DNA from: Betaproteobacteria bacterium
GTDB taxonomy: Bacteria; Pseudomonadota; Gammaproteobacteria; Burkholderiales; CAIKXV01
Assembly: GCA_021298815.1 (NCBI GenBank)
Contig: JAJTHE010000023.1
Location: 17,108 to 81,107, forward strand
Length of the DNA stretch: 64,000 nucleotides
Direction: 5' to 3'
Shown: piece by piece, positions 24,838-34,138 of the stretch
How positions within the stretch are numbered: the first letter of the stretch is position 1
How the letters are laid out: each line of letters starts with the position of its first letter
The notes under the pieces: generated by a model
The model's input: the letters and a program-made list of their open reading frames with translations, nothing else
Database searches by the model: none
Told to the model about the DNA's origin: nothing
Translations under genes and position numbers: made by a program

Positions 24838-24892
24838 TGGGGTCAGGTCTTGCCTTTTGCATCGCAGGGGCAAAAGGCAAGACCTGACCCCA
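24838..24892. repeat. REP-like perfect palindrome, 23-base arms
   Basis: The arms TGGGGTCAGGTCTTGCC...GC (24838-24860) and their exact complement (24870-24892) flank a nine-base loop. It lies between the divergent enoyl-CoA hydratase and Fe-ADH-like genes, ending 17 bases before the latter's ATG. The GGGGTC/GACCCC ends recur in the shorter palindrome at 44793. Such units are typical of REP sequences mobilised by RAYT transposases; no RAYT gene is in this window. Confidence 0.7.
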
Positions 24893-24909
24893 CACAAGAG
24901 GTTCCGGAC

Positions 24910-26163
24910 ATGGGTGGCAGTTCCGAGGACGGTCCGCGCCTGGTCACCGACTTCCGGTCGGTGGTGCCGGGCGTTCGCCTGTACAGCGGCGAGCTTGCGC
25001 TCGATTCGCTGGCGGGCGAGGTTGCACGGCTGAAGTGCAGGCGTGCGTTCATCGTCTGCGGGCGCTCGGTCGCCACCCGCACCGGCCTGGTCGCCCTGGT
25101 GCGCGACCGTCTGGGCCCGGCGTATGCGGGCCAGTTCGATCGCATGCGCAAGGATTCTCCGTATCCCGACGTGGTCGAGGCGCGCGATGCGGCGCGCGCG
25201 GCGGGTGCCGACCTGCTGCTGGCGATCGGTGGCGGCAGCGTGATGCAGGCGACGCGGGTGGTCGCCATCCTGCTCGCCGAGCCGGGCGACGTGATGACGA
25301 TGATCACCCAGTATCCCGAGCAGGGCCCGGCGATCAGCCCGAAGCTGCTGGCGCCCAAGCTGCCGATCATCAACGTCTGCACCGTCGGCACCTCGGCCAC
25401 CCACCGCGGCGGCTCGGCGATCCGCAATGAACTGCTCGGCCACCGGATGGAGTTCTTCGATCCGAAGACCCGGCCGCAGGCGGTGTTCTGGGACCATCGC
25501 GCGCTGCAGACCGCGCCGCTGTCGCTGGCGCTGGAGAGCGGCTTCTCCATCTTCTGCCGCGCGCTGGTGAACATGGGCACCGTGCGCCAGAACCCGCTGG
25601 TCGAGGGCAACCGCCGGCAGGCGTTCGCGCTGGCCGACCGTGCGCTGCCGCGCCTGCTGGCCGCGCCCGACGACCCGGTGCCGCGCCTCGAGCTGTGCGC
25701 GGCCGCCTGGCTGCAGAACCGCGACGCCGACGATGGCGGCACGATGTTCGACAAGCACTGGGTGCAGCGCGTGGCCTATGCGTTCGCCACCGCGCTGTTC
25801 ATCCGCTTCCCGCAGGTGTCGCAGGGCCAGGCGAACGCGGCGGTCACGCCTGCAGTGATGCGTGCCTTCGGGCCGCGCGACCCCCGGGCCACGGCGAACA
25901 TGGCGGTCGCGCTGGGCGTGCTCGATGCGCATGCCGGGCGCGACGAGGTGGCGCAGGCGCACCACCTGGCGGCCGACGCCTTCGAAATACGCACACGCGC
26001 GCTCGGCCTGCCGGTGAGGCTCTCGCAGCTGCCGGTGCAGGTGCCGAGAGACCAGTTGCCGCTGATCGTGCAGGACTCGCTGAAGAACTTCAACGCCGAT
26101 CCGAAGCGCGAGTTCACCGGCGAGGTGGAGCGCCTGCGCGAGGTGATCGACGCCGCCTGGTGA
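24910..26163 (+). CDS. Iron-alcohol-dehydrogenase fold protein lacking the metal ligands
   Basis: A 417-residue protein with the Fe-ADH layout: an N-terminal nucleotide-binding half (RAFIVCGRSVATRTGL, ADLLLAIGGGSVMQATRVVA, NVCTVGTSATHRGGSAI) and a helical C-terminal half. Family enzymes bind Fe or Zn through Asp and three His (G-x-D-A-L-x-H, then HxxxH and PHGxANA). Here the matching segments read ESGFSIFCRALVNM (Ser and Arg for Asp and His), VQRVAYAF (no His) and SQGQANA (Gln for His). The glycine-rich cofactor loop is kept. A non-metal activity or loss of dehydrogenase function is inferred. Ribosome site AAGAGG. Confidence 0.8.
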   Translation: MGGSSEDGPRLVTDFRSVVPGVRLYSGELALDSLAGEVARLKCRRAFIVCGRSVATRTGLVALVRDRLGPAYAGQFDRMRKDSPYPDVVEARDAARAAGADLLLAIGGGSVMQATRVVAILLAEPGDVMTMITQYPEQGPAISPKLLAPKLPIINVCTVGTSATHRGGSAIRNELLGHRMEFFDPKTRPQAVFWDHRALQTAPLSLALESGFSIFCRALVNMGTVRQNPLVEGNRRQAFALADRALPRLLAAPDDPVPRLELCAAAWLQNRDADDGGTMFDKHWVQRVAYAFATALFIRFPQVSQGQANAAVTPAVMRAFGPRDPRATANMAVALGVLDAHAGRDEVAQAHHLAADAFEIRTRALGLPVRLSQLPVQVPRDQLPLIVQDSLKNFNADPKREFTGEVERLREVIDAAW

Positions 26164-26210
26164 GCGCGCGGCGGGAGGCCGGCGCCCCGCTGGCTGGAAG
26201 GGCGCCCTCG

Positions 26211-29162
26211 TCAGTAGCGCTCGCGCCTGAAGATCATCGGTGTCGGCGTGGACGCCGTGCCGAAGGTCGCGCGCGCCGAAGGGTTGCGGTCGTGGTTGCC
26301 GCCGGTCCAGGCGCCCTGCAGCCAGGGCAGGCCGACTGCCGCGAGGTCGATCGTGAGGTCGACGCTGCCGCTGTTGCCCGCACCGGGCGCGAGGAACACG
26401 ATGCTGCGGCGGCCCGCCGACAGCGTCCCTGCCGACGCCACCCGGGTCTCGCCCTCCTGCAGGTTGCGCTGCCAGTTCGACAGCGCGACCCGTGCCGGGT
26501 CGATGGCCGTGCAGAAGTCGCGCGTGTTGCCGACCCAGGCCGATCCGTTCCAGTGCTCGGCCAGCGCCGGTGCCGGCAGCGCGATCATTTCGGAGCCGTT
26601 CGCGTTCACCAGCCGCAGCCGGCCGTACCGGAACTCGTTGCCCGGGAATCCGGGGACCGCCGAGTCGAACGCGATGCCGGGCCCGGGCGCCGTGCAGGTG
26701 CCGCCGCCATTGAAACAGGCGCGCGTGGATGACGAACCGATCGTCGACGGGTTGCCGGGGACGCCGGCCTCGGTGGTATCCGAGATCCAGACCGCCGTCG
26801 TGATGCGGGCGGTGAACGGTGCCTGCGGGGTCGTCGGATCGCGGGTGTACTGGATGGAGTCGAGCGCGCTGGTGGTGACACGGCCGGTGCCGTCGCCATT
26901 GCTCACCACGTCGCCGGGTGCCACGCCGCCGATGGTCACCAGCACCGGCTGGCCCGCCGGGGTGGTGTCGTTCGCCGCGAGCTGGCGCACGATGTGGTCG
27001 CTGGTGATCTTCCACAGCATGCCGCGGTAGTTGACCGTGAGCGCACCGGCCGCGTTGCGCGGCAGGATGGTCGCCGTCGGGCGCACGGCGAATCCGAACG
27101 GCTGCCCGACATAGGTGAAGGACCGGCGCGGCGTGCCCGTCGGCGCCGCGCTGCAAGAGGCATCGGTGGCGTTCATCGTGCGCAGCAGGGGCACGCTGCC
27201 GCTGGGCTGGAGTTCGAAGCCCGCGGGCACGAAGCGTCCGACCGTGGTCGCGCCGCCGCTCTGCGGGATGGTGCGGGTGGCCAGGTCGGTATCGTTCGCA
27301 TCGATCGCGGCGAAGGAAGTGTCCTCGAGCTGCAGGGTGAACGTGCCCACCTCGCTGTAGGTCGCCGCGGTGGCGTGCATCGTGCCGCCGCTCGCCTGTA
27401 CCCAGCCCGGCAGCGACAGGATGCCGGTGGTGCAGCCGGCCGGCAGCACGCACGCCGGGCTGCCGCCGCGCGCCGTCGGGAAGCCGTCGTAGCCGGCAAG
27501 CAGGGCGCCGCTGGTATCCACCGCGGATGCGCTGACCGTGAACGGATGGCCGGCCCCATGCACGACGCCGCCGGCTGCGGCCGTGTTGTTCAGGCTGCGC
27601 GGCGCGCCGCTCATCGTGTAGGCAGTGCGCCAGTCGGCGTCGAGCGCGGACACGACGAGTCCGGACGGCCGCACGGCGAAGCTGTCGTTCGAGCAGCCGA
27701 TCCGGTTGCCCTCGGCGATCCGCACCCTGAGTTCGCGCCAGGCGTTGCCTTCCACGAGGGCGGCGTTCACGCGCCCGGCATTGCCGTCGGCGAAGGTGAC
27801 CGCGGTGGCACTGCGGCTGATCGACACCCAGCTCGAGCGGCAGCCGTTGGCATCGAGCGCGCCGCTGTTGTCGCGCGCATCGAGCAGGGTCACGCTCGCG
27901 GTGCCGGTGTAGCGCGTGTCCACTGCGGTGCGCGCCGCGTTGAGCGCGACGATCGCCAGGCGGAACGTCGTGCCCGAAACCTTGGTCTGGATCACGCCGC
28001 TGGTCGAGCCCGCCACGGTTGCCGCCTCGAACGCGTTGAAGCTGCCGCCAGCGGCGACCGGCGTGCGTGCGGTCAGCCGCACGTTGTCCAGTGCGGCGCC
28101 CGCGCAGCAGTCCGAGCCGGTATCGCTCAGGAAGGACAGGGTGGTCACCGCTTCGGTGGCGGTGAAGGTGAAGGTCTGCGTCCGCCATCCCATGTCCGCG
28201 GTCGACCGGCCCGAGGTGTCGAAGGTGAAGCTCTGGCTGATGCCCGCGGCCGAGACCGTGACCGGCTTGATCCGCGGCCCAGCGCTCGGATTGCCCGCGA
28301 GGTCGAACTGGACGTCGTAGGTGGTGCCCGGGGTGGTGGAGAACGTCTGGCTCACGCCGCCGCGCCTTTCCTCTCCGACGAGATCGACGCTGCGCCTGCC
28401 TTCGGAGGACGTCCAGTAGGTCCCGATGTGGTTGATGTCGTTGCCGATCACCGTCCAGCCCGTGATGGCGGTACTGCCTGCCCTCAGGGTGTTGAACTGC
28501 CCCGGGTCGGTCGCGGACAGCTCGAAGCTGCCGTTCCTGAAGGCCTGCACAGGCGCGGACGAGCGCGCGGAGAGCCGCGACGGATACGCGGTCGTGTCGT
28601 AGGCGAACAGCATGTCGTCGTCACTGCGGCCGTCGACGATGATCTTCACTTCCAGCAGGCGCGAGGTCCCGATCGTGTAGTTGACCGCCCCGAATTCGAC
28701 CGACCGCTCGACCCAGCCGGTAGTCCCGCCCGACCAGTTGGTCAGCGACAGCCTGGCGGTGGTGATCGTCGTGCAGGCGGTCGTGCTCGACGAGCAGTCG
28801 CGCAGGAAGGCGGTGACCGACCCGGCCTTGCGCGTGTCGAACTCCTTCATCGCGCTCCACAGCGTCAGCCGGTACTCGCCCGACAGCACCATGCCGCCGG
28901 TGGGGCCGCGCCAGCGCTGGTACTTGGTGCCGTCGCTTTCCGCGGCCCCGGAGCCGGCTTTGGAGACCATCAGGCCCTCCACCGAATCGCGTCCGATGTC
29001 GAAGTTGTCGAGCCGTGTCGCGGTCGGGGCGGTGGTGGAGAGGGTGGACGTCGGTACCCCGGTCGCCTTCAGGAAGAACTGTGCGCCTGCCGTGGAAGGC
29101 AGCAGCGCGATCGCCAGTGCAGTGGCGCGCAGCAGGCGCAGGCAGGTGGCCATCGGCTTCAT
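26211..29162 (-). CDS. mshQ: MshQ-like large exported protein (DUF6701)
   Basis: A 983-residue exported protein with signal peptide LLRATALAIALLPSTAGAQ. The N-terminal third has beta-sandwich-like segments (NGSFELSATDPGQF, SVDLVGEERRGGVSQTFSTTPGTTYDV), and the rest matches the long beta-rich DUF6701/MshQ region (SLPGWVQASGGTMHATAATYSEVGTFTL, FVPAGFELQPSG, GAGNSGSVDLTIDL) with paired cysteines. MshQ closes MSHA loci and is thought to sit at the cell surface or pilus tip; its role is not proven. Its ATG overlaps the mshP stop. Confidence 0.82.
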   Translation of the reverse strand: MKPMATCLRLLRATALAIALLPSTAGAQFFLKATGVPTSTLSTTAPTATRLDNFDIGRDSVEGLMVSKAGSGAAESDGTKYQRWRGPTGGMVLSGEYRLTLWSAMKEFDTRKAGSVTAFLRDCSSSTTACTTITTARLSLTNWSGGTTGWVERSVEFGAVNYTIGTSRLLEVKIIVDGRSDDDMLFAYDTTAYPSRLSARSSAPVQAFRNGSFELSATDPGQFNTLRAGSTAITGWTVIGNDINHIGTYWTSSEGRRSVDLVGEERRGGVSQTFSTTPGTTYDVQFDLAGNPSAGPRIKPVTVSAAGISQSFTFDTSGRSTADMGWRTQTFTFTATEAVTTLSFLSDTGSDCCAGAALDNVRLTARTPVAAGGSFNAFEAATVAGSTSGVIQTKVSGTTFRLAIVALNAARTAVDTRYTGTASVTLLDARDNSGALDANGCRSSWVSISRSATAVTFADGNAGRVNAALVEGNAWRELRVRIAEGNRIGCSNDSFAVRPSGLVVSALDADWRTAYTMSGAPRSLNNTAAAGGVVHGAGHPFTVSASAVDTSGALLAGYDGFPTARGGSPACVLPAGCTTGILSLPGWVQASGGTMHATAATYSEVGTFTLQLEDTSFAAIDANDTDLATRTIPQSGGATTVGRFVPAGFELQPSGSVPLLRTMNATDASCSAAPTGTPRRSFTYVGQPFGFAVRPTATILPRNAAGALTVNYRGMLWKITSDHIVRQLAANDTTPAGQPVLVTIGGVAPGDVVSNGDGTGRVTTSALDSIQYTRDPTTPQAPFTARITTAVWISDTTEAGVPGNPSTIGSSSTRACFNGGGTCTAPGPGIAFDSAVPGFPGNEFRYGRLRLVNANGSEMIALPAPALAEHWNGSAWVGNTRDFCTAIDPARVALSNWQRNLQEGETRVASAGTLSAGRRSIVFLAPGAGNSGSVDLTIDLAAVGLPWLQGAWTGGNHDRNPSARATFGTASTPTPMIFRRERY

Positions 29163-29659
29163 GGCCGCCCCAGCGTCGCTTCCACCTGCCGCTCGACGTA
29201 ACCCGCGGCGGGTCTGGCGGACGGGCAGGCAGGCTGGTTGCAGGCATTAGCGACGACGCGGTAGCTGGACAGGTCGATGCCGCCTTCGGCCAGCACGGTC
29301 GCCGAGCAGCTGATCGACACCGTGAACGGTTCCAGCACGGAGTCGGCGAACGACAGCGTGGTGTCGCGGAAGCAGCCCGGTGCCACGGGTTCGAGCAGCA
29401 GCCGCGCCGCCGCCCATTCGATGCCCGCGTTCGCGGCCTGGTAGGCGCGGGCGCCCTGGATGTCGAGCGCAGACCCGGCCTGGTTCTGCGCGGTGATGCG
29501 CGCCAGGTAAAGGCCGAGCGCGCCGAGGATCACCACCAGGAAGAACGCGCCGACGATCGCGAAGCCGCGTTCGCGTCGGCGGCCCGCGCCCGCGGGCGCC
29601 CGGCGGCCGCATCGGGGCGGCCGTCGTGGCGCCACGGGGCGCGCGTCGTGCCTGCTCAT
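29159..29659 (-). CDS. mshP: MshP-like minor pilus component (PilX-type)
   Basis: A 166-residue protein with an Arg-rich leader followed by RGFAIVGAFFLVVILGALGLYLARITAQNQAGSALDIQGARAYQAANAGIEWA, the PilX/MshP class of N-terminus (hydrophobic helix, then R-A-x-x-A-A-N-A-G-I-E-W). A cysteine pair region (CNQPACP) lies near the C-terminus. Order between mshO and mshQ is that of Vibrio MSHA loci. Coupled by ATGA overlaps on both sides. Confidence 0.8.
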   Translation of the reverse strand: MSRHDARPVAPRRPPRCGRRAPAGAGRRRERGFAIVGAFFLVVILGALGLYLARITAQNQAGSALDIQGARAYQAANAGIEWAAARLLLEPVAPGCFRDTTLSFADSVLEPFTVSISCSATVLAEGGIDLSSYRVVANACNQPACPSARPAAGYVERQVEATLGRP

Positions 29660-30546
29660 GGCGCATTGTCCACGCGGACATCCTGGTACAGCCGCACCGA
29701 CTCGCCGCCTGCGCTGCGCTCCAGCGCGATGGACACCACGCCGATGCGCTGCGACACCGCGTCCGGGTCGTAGGTGATCGTGCAGCCGGTGACGCCGTCG
29801 AGCACCAGCGCGGGCGTGCCCCTGGGCGGCATCGGCTGCATCGCCTCGATGTCATAGCCCCCGTAGCGAAGCAGCTGCCCGCTGCGCAGGTCGCAGGCGT
29901 AGGTGACCGGACGGGCGACCAGGTGGAACCGGTTCGACGGCGAGGCGAGCGTGAAAGTGTGCCGCTCGTGGGCGATCACGCTCTCGCAGGCACCGGTGGC
30001 CTCCCTCGAGTAGCGCGCCTTGTTGCCGCCGGTCGCCGCGCCGCTGGCATAGGCATCCGCAGCGGTGAAGCCGGCGCCGAGGTTGTAGACGACGACGTAG
30101 TAGGTCCCGCCGTCGTTCGGCAGGTCGGCGACCGGCCCCAGCGTGGAGAAGGACGAATCGGCCGCGCCGAAGGCCAGCGGATCGTTGCTGCCCACGCCGC
30201 AGGCGCCCGCCGGGGTCCTGCCCGCCAGCTCCGCGCGGTAGCGGCCGCCGGCGACCACCGGCAGGAACTCGAGGTAGACGGTGCTGCCGTCGCTCGCCAC
30301 GCGCACGCTGTTGGGCAGCGCCAGGCGCACGTCGCGCTGCAGCCTGCGCATCGCGGTCTCGGTGCCGTCGACCAGCTCGGCGCGGCGTTCGGCATCCAGG
30401 TAGGACTGCATCGCGCCGGTGGCGAAGGTGGTCACCATCAGCGCGACGATGCCCAGCAGCACGATCGCCACCACCAGCTCGACCAGCGTGAAGCCGTCGC
30501 TGCCGGTGCGCGCGGGCCGGGCGTCAGTGGGCGGCATTGGGTGCAT
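29656..30546 (-). CDS. mshO: MshO-like minor pseudopilin
   Basis: A 296-residue protein with a type IV prepilin start: [28 protein letters not shown] (cleavage after G, Glu at +5). It is followed by RRAELVDGTETAMRRLQRDVRLALPNSVRV, typical of PilW/MshO. The large C-terminal domain has cysteines (RTPAGACGVG, ACDLRSGQ, GVTGCTITYD). Minor pilins of this set initiate assembly of the pilus. It overlaps mshD by 23 bases. Confidence 0.82.
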   Translation of the reverse strand: MHPMPPTDARPARTGSDGFTLVELVVAIVLLGIVALMVTTFATGAMQSYLDAERRAELVDGTETAMRRLQRDVRLALPNSVRVASDGSTVYLEFLPVVAGGRYRAELAGRTPAGACGVGSNDPLAFGAADSSFSTLGPVADLPNDGGTYYVVVYNLGAGFTAADAYASGAATGGNKARYSREATGACESVIAHERHTFTLASPSNRFHLVARPVTYACDLRSGQLLRYGGYDIEAMQPMPPRGTPALVLDGVTGCTITYDPDAVSQRIGVVSIALERSAGGESVRLYQDVRVDNAP

Positions 30547-31084
30547 GGCGGGTCCGGTAGCCTTCGAGCACCAGTTCCGAGCTGGCCGGCCCGGTCACGG
30601 TCACCAGCACCCGCAGTGCCTCGGCGCTGTCGCCCGATGCGGCCACCAGCCTCGCGTCGCTGACCTGGACCACCACGGCATAGGCTTCCAGCCCGGGCAC
30701 GGCCTCGTTGCGGACGTTGCGGATGCCGGCCATCCTGAAGTCGTGGTAGTCGTTCACGTTGTTGAACGGCATGCGCGTGCCGTAGCGGTCTTCGTCCGGT
30801 TCCGGCCCGAGCGCCTCGGGCAGGCTGGCGCAGTCGCGCGCGCTGGTCGCCGTGGCGAGGTTCGCATCGGTCGGGTCGCACCAGGTGTGCGGCTGCAGCA
30901 GCACCTCTTCCAGCATCGACTCGGCGATCGCCAGCAGCTGCTTGCGGATCATCGGGTCCGGGCTGGCACGCGTGGACCACTGCAGCGACCCGAGCACCGC
31001 GCCGGCGGCGACCGACACGATCACGATGAACACGATCACCTCGATCAGCGACGCGCCGCACGCCCGCCGGCGGTCACCGCACAT
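30524..31084 (-). CDS. mshD: MshD-like minor pseudopilin (PilV class)
   Basis: A 186-residue protein with prepilin motif ACG-ASLIEVIVFIVIVSVAAGAVLG (Glu at +5 after cleavage). It is followed by the MshD motif MIRKQLLAIAESMLEEVLLQPHTWCDPTDANL, in which the phrase AESMLEEVLLQP is characteristic. It overlaps mshC by 11 bases, supporting one transcript for the whole block. Confidence 0.85.
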   Translation of the reverse strand: MCGDRRRACGASLIEVIVFIVIVSVAAGAVLGSLQWSTRASPDPMIRKQLLAIAESMLEEVLLQPHTWCDPTDANLATATSARDCASLPEALGPEPDEDRYGTRMPFNNVNDYHDFRMAGIRNVRNEAVPGLEAYAVVVQVSDARLVAASGDSAEALRVLVTVTGPASSELVLEGYRTRHAPNAAH

Positions 31085-31589
31085 GGCCGGTCTCGGCTTC
31101 GACGGTGAGCGTGCGCGTCTCCACGCCGGCCCCGGTGCTCGCTATCGAATAGGTCTGCACGCCGCTCGGCCGCCCGCGCGCGTCGAACTGCAATCCGCTG
31201 CGCGTCGCCCCGTCCGCCGCGAGCGACACCGCCGGCGGCGGCACCAGGCAGAACTCCCGGCCGGTCGCCGGATTCACCACCTGCTGGCTGCAGTCGGAGG
31301 TCAGGCAGAGCTGCAGCGCGCAGGGATTGGTCCGTCCCGGGGTGGTGACCACGACGGTCACGGTGCGCCGCATCGCGATCGCGGTGCGCTGTGCGTAGCG
31401 CACGGCGGAAGCGACCTCGTCCGCGAACGCGCGCGTCTCGAAGGCGCTGCGCCCGGCCAGGCGCGGCACCGCCACCGCCGACAGCACCGCCAGCAGGACG
31501 ATCACCACGACCAGCTCGACCGCGGTGAAGCCCGAGGCCGTCAGCCGTCGATAACCTCGGGAGGAAGGTGGTGGAAAGCGGAGCCGCAC
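31074..31589 (-). CDS. mshC: MshC-like minor pseudopilin (FimT/GspH class)
   Basis: A 171-residue protein with GTG start 28 bases after the mshA stop. Prepilin motif [28 protein letters not shown], then FETRAFADEVASAVRYAQRTAIAMRRTVTVVV, typical of GspH/FimT minor pilins. One cysteine set (PCALQLCLTSDC) suggests a disulphide. Confidence 0.82.
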   Translation of the reverse strand: MRLRFPPPSSRGYRRLTASGFTAVELVVVIVLLAVLSAVAVPRLAGRSAFETRAFADEVASAVRYAQRTAIAMRRTVTVVVTTPGRTNPCALQLCLTSDCSQQVVNPATGREFCLVPPPAVSLAADGATRSGLQFDARGRPSGVQTYSIASTGAGVETRTLTVEAETGHVR

Positions 31590-31617
31590 GCCCTGGTCAT
31601 TCTCGCGGTCAACCCGG

Positions 31618-32085
31618 TCAGCAGTTCGCCGTCGTGGCGTTGTTCGTCACGACACCGGTGGCCGCATCGTACGTCACGTTGCATGCCGCGGGGGCGCCGA
31701 CCTGGGTGAAGGTGGCCACCGTGCTGCCCGAGGCGACCGCCCATCCGAACCCGTTGCAGGCGGTGCCCGATTCGCAGCGCATCGCGTTGCCGATGCCGGC
31801 CAGCGCCGCGGTCGGGAAGCCGCCGGTCGCGCCGGTACCCACGGCGACCGTGGTGCCGTCGGCCATGGTCACGGTGGTGGCAGTGAAGTTGCCGGTAGCC
31901 TGGTAGCGTGCCTGCACCAGCGTGACCGCGGAACGCAGGCCGCCTGCCATGCCGGCAGCGGCTGCGGAGCGGGCGTCCGAGGTCAGGTTGATGAAGCGCG
32001 GGAAGGCCGTCGCCGCCAGGATGCCGAGGATGACGATCACGACCACCAGCTCTACCAGCGTGAAACCGCCCTGATTGGAACGCAT
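31618..32085 (-). CDS. mshA: MSHA-type major pilin
   Basis: A 155-residue prepilin: [54 protein letters not shown]. The short six-residue leader plus Gly, Phe at +1, Glu at +5 and the MshA-like [12 protein letters not shown] mark it as the main pilin. A cysteine pair near the C-terminus (CESGTAC, plus AACN and ANC) could form the D-loop. It has its own upstream gap with two hairpins, which may give it separate transcript levels. Confidence 0.85.
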   Translation of the reverse strand: MRSNQGGFTLVELVVVIVILGILAATAFPRFINLTSDARSAAAAGMAGGLRSAVTLVQARYQATGNFTATTVTMADGTTVAVGTGATGGFPTAALAGIGNAMRCESGTACNGFGWAVASGSTVATFTQVGAPAACNVTYDAATGVVTNNATTANC

Positions 32086-32113
32086 TGCAGACTCCGGTCG
32101 TCTCGAATGGGAA

Positions 32114-32180
32114 GCGGGACCTATGAAGTCCCGCACGCCCGTTCTAACGGCGCACCGGCGGCAGGACTTTAGTCCTGCCG
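32114..32180 (-). repeat. Two hairpins between the two pilin genes
   Basis: GCGGGAC-(7)-GTCCCGC at 32114-32134 and a ten-base-arm hairpin CGGCAGGACT-TT-AGTCCTGCCG at 32159-32180, both upstream of the mshA start. No T-run follows on the minus strand. Likely RNA stabilising or partial-termination elements that set pilin dosage (inference). Confidence 0.5.
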
Positions 32181-32239
32181 GGAATCTATTTCCGATCAAC
32201 GACCTGCAGCCGGCACCCCGGCGTCCCTGCAGGCGCCGG

Positions 32240-32731
32240 TCACTCGCAGGTGGAAGGCGAGGCGGTGACCTGGATGTCGGGGGTGCCGCCCGGCGCAGCC
32301 TCGACATAGGCGAAGGCGCAACCGGGCCGCTGCGGGTCGGCCTGCACGGTGCGCATGCCGCCGGCCGCTGCCTGCACGATGTAGCCGCTGCTGCCCGGCA
32401 CCGGCGAGGCCAGCCCGGCCAGTTCGGCGATGACCTGGGCCGAGGGATAGCCGTTGACGAACGACAGCGTGAGGCCCTCGACCACCAGCGCGGGCGATGC
32501 GGCGATGCCGGTGAAGTTGTCCGGATAGCCGCGCGCCAGCATCAGCGCACGGCCCATGACCGCCGCCGAGCGGGTGGCGCCGGCCGCCGCACGGACCTTG
32601 TCCACCCGCGCATCGGCGGAGATCGACGCGAAGCGCGGCAACGCGACCGCGGCCAGCACGCTGACGATGGTCAGTACCATGATGAGTTCGATCAGGGTGA
32701 AACCCCGATGCCCGTACCCCGCGTGCCGCAC
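32240..32731 (-). CDS. Second MSHA-type pilin (MshB/MshA-like)
   Basis: A 163-residue prepilin with GTG start: [59 protein letters not shown]. It resembles MshB/MshA in size and in the [14 protein letters not shown] stretch. Cysteines sit in [10 protein letters not shown] and at SPSTCE. It lies directly after mshG, where mshB is found in Vibrio. It may be a minor or alternative pilin. Confidence 0.78.
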   Translation of the reverse strand: MRHAGYGHRGFTLIELIMVLTIVSVLAAVALPRFASISADARVDKVRAAAGATRSAAVMGRALMLARGYPDNFTGIAASPALVVEGLTLSFVNGYPSAQVIAELAGLASPVPGSSGYIVQAAAGGMRTVQADPQRPGCAFAYVEAAPGGTPDIQVTASPSTCE

Positions 32732-32861
32732 GCCAGCCCCTCCGATCGTCCGTGGACACGGCCTCCCGGCCGCGATGTCCCTGCGGACACGGCGATACGG
32801 TGCCGCAGGACGGCCCGGGGTTCAAGGGGCAGGGTTGCCGGCAGTAGTGCTTTCGGACTAA

Positions 32862-34121
32862 TCAGCCGCCGCCCTTGCCCAGCGCGGCGCGCCCGAGGTC
32901 CCAGATCGGCAGGAACACGCCCAGCGCGAGCAACAGCACCAGCGCGCCGAGGGCAACGATCAGGATCGGCTCGACCTGCGAGCCGAGCGTCTTCAGTTCG
33001 TACTCGACTTCGCGCTGGTAGAGGCCGCTGATCTCCTCCATCAGTTCGTCGATCGCGCCCGATTCCTCGCCGACCGCGATCATCTGCAGCACCACCGGGG
33101 TGAACACGCCGGCGGCGCTCGCGGTACGCAGCACGCTCTCGCCGCGTTCCACGCCGATGCGCATCTGCTCGATCTTGGATTCGATGTACTTGTTGTCCAC
33201 CGTCGGCGCCACGGTGCGCAGCCCGAGCGTGATCTGCACGCCGCTCTGGCCCGACAGCGCGAAGCTGCGCGCGAACCGCGCCAGCGTCGCCTTCAGGATG
33301 ATCTTCCCGGCGATCGGGATGCGCAGCTTCCAGCGGTCCCAGCACAGGCGCCCGCCGGCCGTGGACAGCCACCAGCGGGTGCCTAGCACGGCCGCGGCGA
33401 GCAGCGCGAGCATCACCCACCAGTACGACACGGTGAAGTTCGAGAAACCGATCAGTACCCGGGTGAGCAGCGGCAACTCGGTGTTGAAATTGGCGTACAC
33501 CTTCGCGAACTGCGGGATCACGAACAGGTTCACGATGCCGATCGCCGCGCCGATGAACACCATCACGATGATCGGATAGCGCAGCGCGGTGGCCACCTGG
33601 CCGCGGATCTCGCGTTCGAACTCCAGGTGGTGGAACATGCGCAGGAACACGTTCTCGAGCTGGCCGGTGGTCTCGCCCACCCGCACCATCGCGATGAAGA
33701 AGGGGTTGAACACCCGGGGATGCCGCTGCATCGAGGTCGACAGCTCCCGCCCGCTCTCCAGGCTCTCGCGCAGGTCGCGCAGCACGTCCGCGAACACCGG
33801 GTTGCGCGTCGACTCCTGCAGGCCGGCGAGGCCGCGCAGGATCGGCACGCCCGACTTGAGCAAGGTATGCAGCTGGCGGCAGAACAGGAGCACTTCCTCG
33901 TGCGGCACGCGGCGGCCGGGCAGCACCGAGGACAGCGGGCCGGCCGACCGCGACAGGCCGCCGCCGGCCTCGCTGCGCGGGGCGGTCGACGGCGTGATGT
34001 CGAGCGGGATGATGCCGGCGGCCGACAGCTGGTCGGCCACCGCGCTGCTGCTCACCCCTTCGCCGACGCCGCGCACGAGGTCGCCGCTGGCGGAGCGTCC
34101 GGTATAGGCGAAATAGGGCAC
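32862..34121 (-). CDS. mshG: MshG-like inner-membrane platform protein (GspF/PilC family)
   Basis: A 419-residue protein; the GTG at 34121 gives the family-typical N-terminus MPYFAYTGRSASGDLVRG. It has the duplicated GspF domain: EEVLLFCRQLHTLLKSGVPILRGL and ARFARSFALSGQSGVQITLGL, each followed by a hydrophobic helix region (YPIIVMVFIGAAIGIVNLFVIPQF; ILIVALGALVLLLALGVFLPIWDL). It anchors the assembly ATPase at the inner membrane. It is 17 bases downstream of mshE. Confidence 0.88.
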   Translation of the reverse strand: MPYFAYTGRSASGDLVRGVGEGVSSSAVADQLSAAGIIPLDITPSTAPRSEAGGGLSRSAGPLSSVLPGRRVPHEEVLLFCRQLHTLLKSGVPILRGLAGLQESTRNPVFADVLRDLRESLESGRELSTSMQRHPRVFNPFFIAMVRVGETTGQLENVFLRMFHHLEFEREIRGQVATALRYPIIVMVFIGAAIGIVNLFVIPQFAKVYANFNTELPLLTRVLIGFSNFTVSYWWVMLALLAAAVLGTRWWLSTAGGRLCWDRWKLRIPIAGKIILKATLARFARSFALSGQSGVQITLGLRTVAPTVDNKYIESKIEQMRIGVERGESVLRTASAAGVFTPVVLQMIAVGEESGAIDELMEEISGLYQREVEYELKTLGSQVEPILIVALGALVLLLALGVFLPIWDLGRAALGKGGG

Positions 34122-34138
34122 TGGGGCCGGGCGTCCGT

